A stretch of 64,000 nt of DNA from Trachythela sp. YZ-2020 (Eukaryota > Cnidaria > Anthozoa > Malacalcyonacea > Clavulariidae), in the NCBI GenBank assembly GCA_016169945.1, contig JADLSH010000393.1, forward strand, positions 5,907,501 to 5,971,500, written 5' to 3'. This document shows, one piece after another, positions 10,232 to 21,371 of the stretch. The notes under the pieces were generated by a model. The model ran no database searches, was not told the origin of the DNA, and saw only the letters and a list, made by a program, of their open reading frames with translations. Position 1 is the first letter of the stretch. Each line of letters begins with the position of its first letter. The translations under genes and the position numbers were made by a program.

Positions 10232-13200
10232 TTATCTACAGCGTATGGGTAAATCTTGCAATGTGTCGAGTTCTTCGGGTGTTAATCGCAATTCGTCTGC
10301 AATTATTATTTCTTTTGGAGGAATAAAATGATTTGAGGTGGACGAACACTTGGAAGTGCATTCAAGCCTTGTACAAAAACGGAAGACGGCATCGATTTGG
10401 AAGTGGTTTCCATTCTTATCTTTGTGAGAGGGTGTGTATTTTCCCATGACGGTAATACAGAGGTCTCCAGTCTTAAACACCCGCTTTCCACAACCTTTAC
10501 ATTTTGGCTTGGGCCCCCCCTGTAGCGGCATCCTTGACAAATTCCACTCAGGTCTATTTATTGACTGTTGATTAGTAGACGATTGAGTCTCAGATGTGGC
10601 TGATGTGCTGGCTGATGTGTTGGCTGATGTGTTGGCTGATGTGTTGGCTGATGTGTTGGCTGATGTGTTGGCTGATGTGCTGGGTGAAGAATTTTTGTCG
10701 AATTTCATAAGCATTGATTTAAGTTCGCTTGTTGTAAAGGCAACTTGATTGAGTCTATAATCGTCTTCTGGAAGCGAAAGTTTATTTAGCATTATATATA
10801 AAATATGACTGCACACCTGAGTACCATTCTTAGTGAATCTACAAATATCTCCATTCTTTAAACATGTGGGCTTGTGTCCTATCGTTACAATAATTTCATC
10901 CTCGTAACATTTGCAAATAAATCTACAGTTAATCTCCGTTCGGTAATCAATGAAAGTTACGCAGATCCTGTAACGTTTGGCCAGTTCCAATGACTTATTG
11001 AATTCTTTTGAACGCCGTGTCCTCTTGTGTGCTCCACGAACCTCCCTATCAGCTCTATGGGTAGAAGATGGATCAACTAAATGAGAAACCGATCGAGATT
11101 GCTCTGTATCTTCAGCACAAAGCTGGTCACCAAACTCTTTCGCGACACGTTGTTGCTCATAGTAACTTTTTAAGATTCCTTGTTCAACGCTAGGACCCTC
11201 ACCAGCTTTCGACTCTCCAGACTGAAAAGTTTGCAAGGAAACTTCAAGTCTTACCATTTCAGCAATATCTTCTTTTGCAGCGGTCACTAAGTCGAGGTTT
11301 CTAGCTCCTTGGTGGGTCCAACTCGCATGTCCTACTTCTGCAAGGTTGGTATTTGGAGGGTTGTTAGCCGGCCGCCAAGCCCTAAATATGTGACCTCTTC
11401 TCTCGTGCCACCAATTGATCCATGACTTCAGGTTTGGCCTTGATGCGTCGTCGACAAACTTTAATAGTTCAACCAAATTTTTTTGATAGTTTGAGGTAGT
11501 TGTGGCCAAAAGCAAACGATCTGTTAACTCAGTAAATTGATCTTTTTCTTCTTGTGTTGGCAGCACTCGTCGGTGTCTATTGCGGCATTCTTTAAAATGG
11601 AACTCACACGATTTGCTCTTGATTAATGCCTGTGGCCCGAACACCTTATCTATTGCTGACCAATTAGCTCCTGCCTCGTCCATACACCAACCTTTTGGGT
11701 CAAACTGGTAGTTAGGCTTTTCAGAAAATTCTGATAGGGCATCGTTCCATAAAACCCAAAAGAGAGAAATGCACTCCTCGGTTTCCCTTTCACAGTCCAT
11801 AGTCGCGAGTTTCACTACACGGCGTAGCAAAGGATGGTATGTCCACAGCGTAAGTGTTTTAAGACCATGGCAACGGCTATGAGTTCCGTCAAAATAACAA
11901 TATTCTTCCCTCATAAAATGATCTTTCGATTGGGCCATATTTAGAGCTATATTGAGGGACACTTTGCTTGTTTTAAAAACGTATGTCGGCTTCGACGGGT
12001 TCATTTTTCTGTTACTGAACGAGTATATGTAGAAAGGATCCTTTTGTTTAGCCTTTTCTCGCAGTTTTGTTACTGCGTCAAAGCTGTGGCCATAGGGGTT
12101 AACCTTCTTTTTCATTGCATGTTTTAACTTTGACAACGTGTTAACATCTGTCAACTCGCGCGCTTTGTTTGTAATATCATTCCAGTCGCAGTTATCGTCT
12201 ATCATATTTGTAATAGTATGATTTGGAATTTGGACAGGTTTGATATTCTTGTTAGCATTAAGTACGGATTTTATGTATTCTTCACCTGTAGCTTTGGGTT
12301 TAATTGGAGTACAAGTGTGTATTCCTTCATGGTAAACAGTGACAGTAGTCGCTGTGTATCCATTCTCAAATTCCCATATTTTTCTCGCATTGCAAGAAAT
12401 TAGATCGGCATTACCACCACAACAGGAACAATTCTGTCCACTACCAGATAACTCAAATTGCACTGTGTTAAACGTTTTAAATTCTTGAATGTATGGGCAT
12501 TCAATGTTATTGCAAATATAAGAACCTCTACATTCGGCTATTCTTCTAATGCCTGCGAAGGATTTTCGACTCGATGAAATATACGGTCGCCATGGTCGAC
12601 CATCTTTACTGGATGACATCAATTTTGTTTGATTGCAGGGAAGCAAAAACTGGCAATGGCCATCTATGTCGTAAGGTAGAACTTTTACGTGATTTACGGG
12701 GACATCATCCCAATGACATGGCCCAAGATATTCCTTCCTCGCTTTTTTTATCACAGTAGATGTACCCTCGTCCCTATAAAGGAAAAATATATAATTCTTA
12801 CGTTATTAAAACCAACTGAGTAAATAAATAATGGAAGCAACAAATTTAGTTTTCGAGATGAATATTAACACAGCCTCTTATTACAGCATAGTGCTACTAC
12901 TTTCGCTCAGAACGTTCGAATTTATGGGATGATCTGGCCTCCCAATAATTTTTTTTCAGAATACAACCGGCAAGGAATCGTACAAAAAGAAGTATCTGAA
13001 ATATCTGACCAGGACATGTGTTGTACATTGTGGAAATGAGAGACGGAAATTTCTCCAGCCAAAATGTCATCTATTATGTTAAAGCCTGAAAGCAGGAAAT
13101 ATTCTTGTATGAAAGTTACAGTAGTGCTCGTCAAAAGATATTACATGTTTTTTATTCAAATGGAAGTATACCTACATCTCATCATCCGAAAATCTGTTCA

Positions 13201-16145
13201 GCAAATTCTGGTGGGTGGATGTTTTTTTCCTGGAAGATGTGTTAATAAAGTGATTGGTAAATAATAATGTATATTATAAAGCATGAACATATTACTGGAT
13301 TCCGGTTGGTTGGGAGCAGTTCAATTATTTCGTTAAGTAAAGTAAACTACAGTAGCTCAGTCCAAAAAGCAAAACGATCACTGTAGAACAATCAAATATT
13401 GAAGCAAACGCTGGAAGTAGCATAAAGATTTAGCCGATATTAGATCATACTACGAAGTTCCACAAAATCTTAATGCGGGAGTGTGAAGATACATCCTGAA
13501 ATTAATGCAATTTGCCTTCAACTTACCACTGGCAAAATGTTCAATGATTACCTATTATCACTTATCATACATAGTATTATCACTATTATATGATAACTGA
13601 ATATGAGGTTTGCATGACATCTAGCTAAAAATAAGTTGTCATATATGTAAAGAGAATATAGTTGGTAGCACGTCAACTAAGTACTGATGCTGTACATAGA
13701 GAACACACAGTACCTTGAAGTTGCAGAATTTATACATTTTTCTGGCGTGTTCTCTATGCTGCTGTCATTCACCAGCTCACATATAGCTTCCTGTAAAACA
13801 TGAAAATTCCGTATAAAGCGATTAGTGTACGTAATATGTACCGCAAGATTGTATATTGATTGCATAAATTCATGAAATAATGGTAATTGTCAGCGTATAA
13901 GTGCAACATGTACAATATTTCAATATCAAAACAAGAACAATGAACATTTTCAAACCCTTACAATATCAGATGAAGAGTCACCAGGCTTTTCTTTTTTTGG
14001 AATGCCATCATTGTGTGCATTGATTATGTGATTTAACAGCTTTTTTTCGGTCCAACAAGCCTCTTTACAAAATGGACACTGTTTCTTTGGCATAGCCTTA
14101 AAAAAATAGAGAATACTAATAGTGTGAAGAAACACTTTAAAATATCTACAGTACTCCAAAGCCAATGTAAATATGTTTGGTTTACTAATATTAAGTATCT
14201 GCTATGACAACTTTGCTGTGTGATCTGAATATCATTCTCAACAAGAATGACTATATTTTTTGCAGCAATATCTCAGCTCACAAGTAACACATAGATAAAC
14301 TATACTTTATACCTTGCTTTTATGCTGTTTTGAAGGATTTAATAACTCTATATCACTGTCACAATCCTTGTCACTGTCTATGTCATTTTCATGATTATTT
14401 CTCTACCAACAAATTGAAACAGATATCCAATGAATCATGGAATACAGAACACAGGGTGCATCATAAAATGTGACACTTTAGAAATTAGAACCTTTAGAAA
14501 AACAATGATCTTATACACTTGGGAATTTGAGATAGCTTCATACTGTATACGCATCAGTAAGACAAAGCGAAATTTCTGAAGATTCTGATTTCTAAAGGGT
14601 CACCTTTTTATGATACACCCTGTATAGAGGGCAAATATGATCCTTGACAGCTGTAGACAGTTGACATTGAATCATTACAGTATGCATTCATGAGTTTATA
14701 AACAAGTACTATATTGTTTTTTTCTTTTCTTAAGTATTCATTGTATGAATTAATTGTTTTTTGGTCAAAGTTAACATTTGCATTCATTTACCCTGAGACC
14801 CCAGGTCACTAAGCCCAGCTGCAAAGATCATTGAGAAAAAATTGCAGAAGGCAAAAAGATGTCACAGTGTGTGAGAATGTTTCTGTGATTTTAGGGGTGT
14901 TGCCAGGATTCAAAACCATATTCCTTCACATGCAGTACTATATCCTGTCCTAAATACAAACCTTTTTTTTCATGTTTCCGGAACATCCCTGTGGCAATAT
15001 TGGTTCCCCCGGATTGTAGCTTTCTTCTTCCCACCATTCAAATGTACAGTCCTTCCTTTTTCGTTTCTTACATGAAGATTCCTTGAGGGTGAGAAGGAGA
15101 TTAACTTACAATAATGTCCTTCAATTAAGGTCTTAAGGTCATTCATAATTATCAATATTTTCAAAAATACCCTCTTTGTGTCAGAGCTGAGCGAGGTTTA
15201 GTTAATGCTAAATAAAGTTGCGTGACTTTGGATTTAATTTATTTGAACAGTTTTGCATGCGAACCATATATGGTGTTGTTATTGTAAAAACTGTGAGAGA
15301 GATGCGAGAAAAGTGAGACAAGCAAGAGAGTTTATATTTTATATTTTTGTAATAAGGATTCTTTATAACCTTTTTGAGACTTTTTGGGATCGTCATCACT
15401 TGGAATTAATCAAAGAAGTATAAAGAAATGGCAGTTTATGGAAGATATAAAATTGAAGGGAAATTAACATAATTATGTACATGTATATATGGTCATGATT
15501 TTTTATGCTTTCGGCACGGCAGGGTTACTTATTTTCAGTCCTACAAATTTTAAATTACACATCCCCACCCCCCCCCCCCCCTGCTAAATTATGACCAGTC
15601 CCCAGGGCTAAATCATAATAAAGCAATGTGACGTACCTTTCTACATCTTAAACCATTTTCTCTAAAAGTGGAGCTCTTTTCCCTATCAGGATCCGAATTT
15701 TCATCCTCTGAATCCAAAACCAGGACACTTTCAACAGGCCAAACAGGGTCGTCGGTTTTTTCAGCTTTTACAACCTCTGAATAGCTCCTACATGAGATTA
15801 AGAGATGTTGTTATAATAACAGCAGCACAGGAGATCTGAAATTTAATGCATTAAGAGAAAAAGCAAAGCACCACAAGCGAAGCATTAGACTTTCTCAAAG
15901 TCTGACAAAGTTTATATGTCAAATTGTCAATATGTGTGATGCACAAGATATTTTTTGATATTACAAGACATACCTTTTATTACTAAACTGGCCATGTCCA
16001 GCACCTTCAATAACCTTGATAAAAAGCAAAATACAAATAGGGATTTTGCTTAGGATCACGTAGTATTAAAAACCTAAAAATCCATCCATTTTTCTAATTT
16101 ACATACCTCTAAGTTTAAAATCTCTGAACTTTTTCGTTCCGCCAT
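10232..16145 (-). CDS. Spliced MULE-like transposase with C2H2 and SWIM zinc motifs
   Basis: I read eight exons on the minus strand: 16145-16107, 16014-15974, 15787-15637, 15081-14962, 14402-14313, 14096-13962, 13790-13714 and 12773-10232. All junctions are GT-AG and join in frame, giving 1064 codons from ATG (16145) to TAA (10232). Exons 3-5 encode an acidic/basic linker. Exon 6 encodes a C2H2 finger (CPFCKEACWTEKKLLNHIIN then AH). Exon 8 holds a Cys-rich N-terminal zinc region, then the catalytic core: D in YFDGTHSR, D in WCMDEAGANW, the FHFKECRNRH helix, and E in NTNLAEVGHASW, the D-D-E layout of Mutator-like transposases. A SWIM-like motif (CRFTKNGTQVCSH), a (SANT)n low-complexity stretch and a final Cys cluster (CKGCGKRVF...CTRLEC) follow. 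No frame break was found, so the copy may be recent. An alternative is a domesticated gene, but it sits inside transposon ends. Confidence 0.82.
10597..10682 (-). repeat. 12-bp tandem repeat inside the transposase gene
   Basis: The unit 'gctgatgtgttg' (variant 'ctggctgatgtg') is repeated about seven times. On the coding strand it gives the Ser-Ala-Asn-Thr repeat between the SWIM-like motif and the C-terminal zinc cluster. Its length is a multiple of three throughout, so the frame is kept. Confidence 0.85.
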
Positions 16146-16204
16146 CGTGCGCTTTGCGCTTGAGCATCGTGAATTTACTCCGTATTACCGCTGCCCAAGA
16201 ATCT

Positions 16205-16640
16205 AACTCGAACTCGTGACTGAACTCGAACTCAAAATCGTAACTCGAACTCATAAAATAGAATATCTCTCGTTTATTATGTTAATAATTAATAAGATAT
16301 AGTCGTTTTATTGTACCTATCACAGTGTTTGCGCGAAGTTTACTTCGCTAATAGTTAAAAAAGAAGATAAACAATGAAACTAAGTAGAAGATCAGTGATG
16401 ATCGACGCAACTTGTTGAACCTTTTATCTCTTTATGCACTTGAATTATGTTTGTAGATATTATATACCGATTAAATTGTTGTTGTCTGAATAGAAATCCA
16501 AGCTTCCGACTTGTCAATGTGCTATGTTCTGACATTTTGAGGTTTGCCGATGCACGTCTCGAAAATAGAGTTCGAGTTAACTGGGTAAATTTGACCAAGG
16601 GAAAATGAAATTTGATGGAGTTAGCGAGGAGTTCGAGTTA
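16205..16640. repeat. Subterminal TTCGAGTT/AACTCGAAC repeats, right end
   Basis: Copies of 'aactcgaac' sit at about 16205-16250 just upstream of the transposase start, and 'ttcgagttaac' copies sit at about 16567-16640. Their position mirrors the left-end cluster. The first group lies in the likely promoter of the transposase gene, so transposase binding could affect its own expression; that is speculation. Confidence 0.6.
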
Positions 16641-16702
16641 ACCGGAGTAAATTACTGTAATCTCGAACCTGTGGTGCCAGTGTGGGTAGAGTATAGCAAA
16701 TA

Positions 16703-16783
16703 CGGCGGTTGACTGTTGTGTAAAACTACCTGTGTAAAACTCATTGTATTTTTCAGGTAGTTTTACACAACAGTCAACCGCCG
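16703..16783. mobile_element. 81-bp hairpin MITE
   Basis: CGGCGGTTGACTGTTGTGTA faces TACACAACAGTCAACCGCCG, continuing into 'aaactacctg/caggtagttt'. The arms are about 30 nt, apparently perfect, with a loop of about 20 nt. Confidence 0.75.
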
Positions 16784-16838
16784 AAATTGGATTTAATTAG
16801 TTCGAGTTAGCGGGGAGTTCGAGTTAAGCGAGTTCGAG

Positions 16839-17982
16839 CACAGGCGGCCCAATTTCAGGGTGAGTGATCAGGAGTTGCGGGTTTTTAACGGCTTTTTATA
16901 AACAAATTTTATACTCCACCAAAACTATTCTAAAAACATTCTTAAATTAGTCAAATAACTACACTTTAACAATAAAATATAGTTGACATGATAGTATAAT
17001 GCCTTTGCATTATTTTAATTACGCCATGGGCTCATTTAGAGCGGTTTATGCAACCTTTTCTGTGGCCTATATGTTGTGTCAAATTGTGTGTTGCTCGTTA
17101 TATGTGTATAGAAGCTAAAGGCTAATTACTCGCGGCCCGACCGTATCGCTTAAAACTCAAATATCTCCGCTCAAACTTGTCGTACGGCAAAAAAAATTCG
17201 ATCAGATCTTTTCACAAAGGTTTCTCTTTCTAACGAATATGGTTTGATCATAACTCGGGCAAATTTAGCGACGAACGGAGCCAAAATCTCTCAATTTCGG
17301 CTATGTTCATAAATACTTGGAACTGTTCGGGCATGATCGTGGACGTGACGTAAACAACTGGTAAACAATACCGTCTTACGCGGGGTGGGACAGCAGTCAA
17401 ATTGACGAGTAGCGACGAATTTGACTGCTGTCCCACCCCGCGTAAGACGGTATTGTTTACCAGTTGTTTACGTCACGTCCACGATCATGCCCGAACAGTT
17501 CCAAGTATTTATGAACATAGCCGAAATTGAGAGATTTTGGCTCCGTTCGTCGCTAAATTTGCCCGAGTTATGATCAAACCATATTCGTTAGAAAGAGAAA
17601 CCTTTGTGAAAAGATCTGATCGAATTTTTTTTGCCGTACGACAAGTTTGAGCGGAGATATTTGAGTTTTAAGCGATACGGTCGGGCCGCGAGTAATTAGC
17701 CTTTAGCTTCTATACACATATAACGAGCAACACACAATTTGACACAACATATAGGCCACAGAAAAGGTTGCATAAACCGCTCTAAATGAGCCCATGGCGT
17801 AATTAAAATAATGCAAAGGCATTATACTATCATGTCAACTATATTTTATTGTTAAAGTGTAGTTATTTGACTAATTTAAGAATGTTTTTAGAATAGTTTT
17901 GGTGGAGTATAAAATTTGTTTATAAAAAGCCGTTAAAAACCCGCAACTCCTGATCACTCACCCTGAAATTGGGCCGCCTGTG
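16839..17982. mobile_element. 1.14-kb near-perfect palindrome (foldback element)
   Basis: The two arms of about 565 nt start CACAGGCGGCCCAATTTCAG and end as its complement at 17982; the centre at about 17408-17420 has only about 13 unpaired bases. GTTCGAG flanks both sides (16832-16838 and 17983-17989), consistent with a 7-bp target duplication. It has no internal gene; any open frame in it is a palindrome artefact. The arms look essentially identical, implying recent insertion or ongoing correction. Confidence 0.85.
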
Positions 17983-18375
17983 GTTCGAGTCAGGGCCGTA
18001 CTCAGAAAATTATGGGCCGTACTCAGAAAATTATCCAGGGGGGGTGTAAGGTGGTTTCAACCGACTACCAAACGAACTTGTACCGGCTACTTACAATTTT
18101 TTTTCTCATAAAACTCCTTTTTTATGTGTCGACGGGGGGGATAAAACTCCTTTTTATGTGTCGACGGGGTGGGGAGATAAGACTTTTAAAAATTTTTCCC
18201 AGACTACTAACGTTTTTATATTACTATTTTACCAATACATCAGTTTTTTCTTACAAAAAAATTATTTCTCTTTTTCTATTTTTGTGCCGACTTTTTTTGC
18301 TCCGACTTCATTTGTCCCGACTTGTATTGTTTTGTGCCGACTCGTTTTGTGCCGACTTGTATTGTTTTGTGCCGT

Positions 18376-21371
18376 ACGAAGCCTTCGCACTAAACTCGAT
18401 TTGATCTCAGTTGAACTGGTAAACAAGAAGCTATTTGACGTTCTAACTTTTTCCGAAACATGGTTGGATGAATCTATCTCTGACAGTGAACTCAAGCTGG
18501 ATGGTTATTACTTATTTAGGCGAGATAGGTTGGGAAATGGTCGCGGAGGAGGCGTGCTGATTTATCTACGAGAAAATCTACCCGGACAGGTTCGCGAGGA
18601 TTTGAATAACATGGAGAACGAATGTTTATGGGTTGAAGTAAATCGTCATAAATGTAAACCGATCTTATTATGCTGTGCATATAAACCGCCTAACATGGAT
18701 ACACCAAAATTTATCGACGGACTGACTGTTAGCTTATCAACGGTAAACCAAGATAAGTATGATATGATTTTGTTGGGCGATTTAAATGTTGATTTTCTCG
18801 AGAAAGATTCAAAACGCACGTCGAATCGTTTACTTCGGAATTTTGCAGTTTCATCTGGTCTCTCGCAAGTCATTAAAGCGCCAACAAGGATTACGAGTAC
18901 AACACAAACAATGATCGATCTTATTTTTGTCAACAATGAGCATCGCATCATTGACTCCGGTGTTATTCCAATGTCGATAAGCGATCACTCCCTGGTGTAT
19001 TGCACATTAAAAACTGGTGTTAGAAAAGCTTTGCCTAGAATAATTGAATATCGTTCTTACAAATCTTTTAACGCTGATTCTTTCATAAATGATCTAGAGA
19101 ATGTTCCATGGCATGCCATAGAAAACGAAACAAACATTGATGATGCAGTCATAACATGGAATAAATTGTTCTCTGACGTCGCCGATGCACATGCACCTAT
19201 AAAAAAGCGGCGTATTAACGGCAACAAAACTCCTTGGATTTCATCCAAAATAAGGGAAGCCATGCGAGACCGAGACTATCATCATCGCAAATCTATTAAA
19301 TTACAATCTAATTATCATTGGAATATGTATAAAAAGTTGCGGAATTTTGTTAACCGTGAAATGAAATCAGCAAAATCGAAATATTACATCGATTTGATTG
19401 AAAATAACAAAGGTGATGAAAAATCGATATGGAAAGTATTAAAGGACGTAACCTGTCGTAATAAGAAAAGTTCGATCCCAAGTTCAATCATTAGTGATGG
19501 AGTAACATATACTAAACCAAACATTATCTCGGAAGTTTTAAATGCCTATTTTACATCAGTGGCTAAATTCTTAGCATCAAAGCTGCCGAAAGTAGCCTTC
19601 TCCGGACAAAAGCCATCTCAATATCAGTGTTCCACCTTCAAATTGCAGAAAGTTAATATTGACTTTGTTTATAATCAATTACGTTCCATAAAACAAAACA
19701 AAGCAACTGGTTTGGACAACATAAGTGCTCGACTTATTAAACTTTCAGCACAAGTATTGGCTCCTTCTATAGCTACCCTATTAAACATGTCCATTGAAAC
19801 TTACACCTTTCCAAAAATATGGAAATGTGCGAAGGTTATACCGTTGTTTAAATCAGGCGACCGAAATATTGCTTCAAATTATCGTCCAATATCTGTCTTG
19901 CCAACCTTAAGTAAAATATTGGAAAGAGTTGTGCATACTCAGTTTTACCAACATTTGATGGACAATAATCTCCTCACAAATGTTCAACACGGCTTTAGGT
20001 CTAAGCGTTCCACTACTTCAGCATTAGTTACATTCTCTGACGAAATACTTGGCAATATGGAAAATGGAAAGTTGTGTGGTGCGGTCTCTCTTGATCTCTC
20101 GAAAGCGTTTGACACCGTCGACCATGAAATCCTCCTTAAAAAATTACAGTGGGTTGGCGTATCTGATCTCGATCTCCGATGGTTTGAGTCCTACCTAAGC
20201 GACAGATCACAGAGAACTGCTTGCGTTAATCATATGTCAAATACTTTGCCAGTTACGATCGGTGTTCCGCAGGGTAGTATATTGGGACCACTCTTGTTTA
20301 TTGTTTATGTAAACGACCTGCCAGGAATTGTTGACCACTGTAAAGTATCCATATACGCTGATGACACGATTATATACTGTTTTTCATCATCAACGGCTGT
20401 TCTAGAAGATTCCCTTAACACAGACCTCGCAGCTGTAGCAGAGTGGTTAAATATGAACAAACTGACACTCAACCTTACGAAGACCAAGTTAATGGTAATT
20501 GGTAGTGACAAAAAATGTAATGCTGTCTCTCTAACTGTTCAAGTAGCGGGAAATGAAGTAAAGGAAGTCAATAAATTGGAATATCTGGGTGTTACCCTAA
20601 CATCGAATTTCAAATGGCATGAACACATAGAAAAGATTTTGGGGAAAATCAACAAGCGCATTGGACTTCTAAAACGGACAAAACATTTGCTTCCTCGCAG
20701 CTCTAGACTGTTGTTATATAATAGTCTTATTCTCCCAATCTTTGACTATGCTGATTTGATATGGGGCGATAAAGGGAATGAAACTCTGATGGCAAAATTG
20801 CAAATTTTGCAGAATAAGGCTGCAAAACAAATTTTAGATCGTCCTTGGTTTTCATCTGCTTCATGTGCCTTACACGACTTAGGATGGAAACCTTTGTCAA
20901 ATCGTAGGTTCTATCATCGTTGTTTATATGTTTTTAAGTGTCTGAATAATCTTATTGATAATGATATAAACTTTTTATATAATAAAGACATTCACGACTA
21001 TAATACTAGGACCAAGAACAAATTAAGGCTCCCAAGAATAAAGAGAAACTGGGGTAAATATAACTATAAGGTAGATTACCACGCAATATCGGATTGGAAC
21101 TCCTTAGATGAGCAGGTTACTGACTCAGACTCACTTAGTAAATTTAAGTCAACTTTTTTAAAATAGTATTAGTATATTGCATAGTATATTGACTTAGTGC
21201 ATGCATGCATGTTGATTGTTGTAACATCTATATAGTATTCATAATTCGTTTTTAATATTTAGTCTTATTGTAAATAATCTTCACTTAATAGTGTCAGGAC
21301 CTTTCTGAAAATCATGTTCTCGTGAGAAAGCTTCCTGACCTTTAATAAAGATCTTATTCAATCAATCAAAT
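18376..21371 (+). mobile_element. Non-LTR retrotransposon (LINE), near full-length coding part
   Basis: The LINE sequence runs from about 18376, where similarity to the hAT host stops, to a 3' tail of 'ttcaatcaatcaaat' at about 21358-21371 just after AATAAAG. The 3' region has a hairpin-like 'cctttctgaaaatcatgttc' segment, a feature shared with the other plus-strand LINEs here. An inverted copy of the host at 25300-25417 lacks this insertion. Confidence 0.8.
18403..21166 (+). CDS. LINE ORF2: apurinic-type endonuclease plus reverse transcriptase
   Basis: The frame is open from 18158, but the first 80 or so codons translate hAT host DNA; LINE coding starts at about 18400. Early in the protein lie endonuclease motifs: SETWLDESI, GGGVLIYLREN, LLGDLNVDF, then ISDHSLV. 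The reverse transcriptase follows with NYRPISVLP, QHGFRSKRST, LDLSKAFDTVDHEILL, GVPQGSILGPLLFIVYVNDL, IYADDTIIY and LEYLGVTL. The frame is uninterrupted to TAG at 21164-21166. No ORF1 or start codon suited to the LINE was found, so the copy is probably 5'-truncated or rearranged. The domain order and simple-repeat tail fit the CR1/L2/Rex1-like group; the exact clade is not resolved. Confidence 0.85.

Larger units (their letters stand above)
8872..16660. mobile_element. 7.8-kb DNA transposon with TTCGAGTT-rich ends and an intact MULE-like gene
   Basis: The left end (TACAGTAGAACTCCGCTAAC, about 8869) and the right end (GTTAACCGGAGTAAATTACTGTA, ending about 16660) are imperfect inverted repeats, both set in TA. 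Both subterminal regions are packed with the octamer-like TTCGAGTT/AACTCGAA: 8905-9090 at the left, 16205-16250 and 16567-16640 at the right. An alternative right end (GTTAGTGTGGTTCTACTATA, ending about 21480) lies beyond later insertions, so the true outer limit is uncertain. Inside is a single spliced gene on the minus strand. The combination of a MULE-like transposase with CAGTA/TA ends is unusual. Confidence 0.65.

Noticed and set aside
12922..13134. Possible extra exon in the last intron of the MULE-like gene
   Set aside because: A good acceptor precedes it, but it does not keep frame with the neighbouring exons, whereas direct joining of 13714 to 12773 does.
18158..18402. N-terminal extension of the LINE protein
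   Set aside because: These codons translate hAT-type DNA repeated at 25360-25417; the frame is open by chance.
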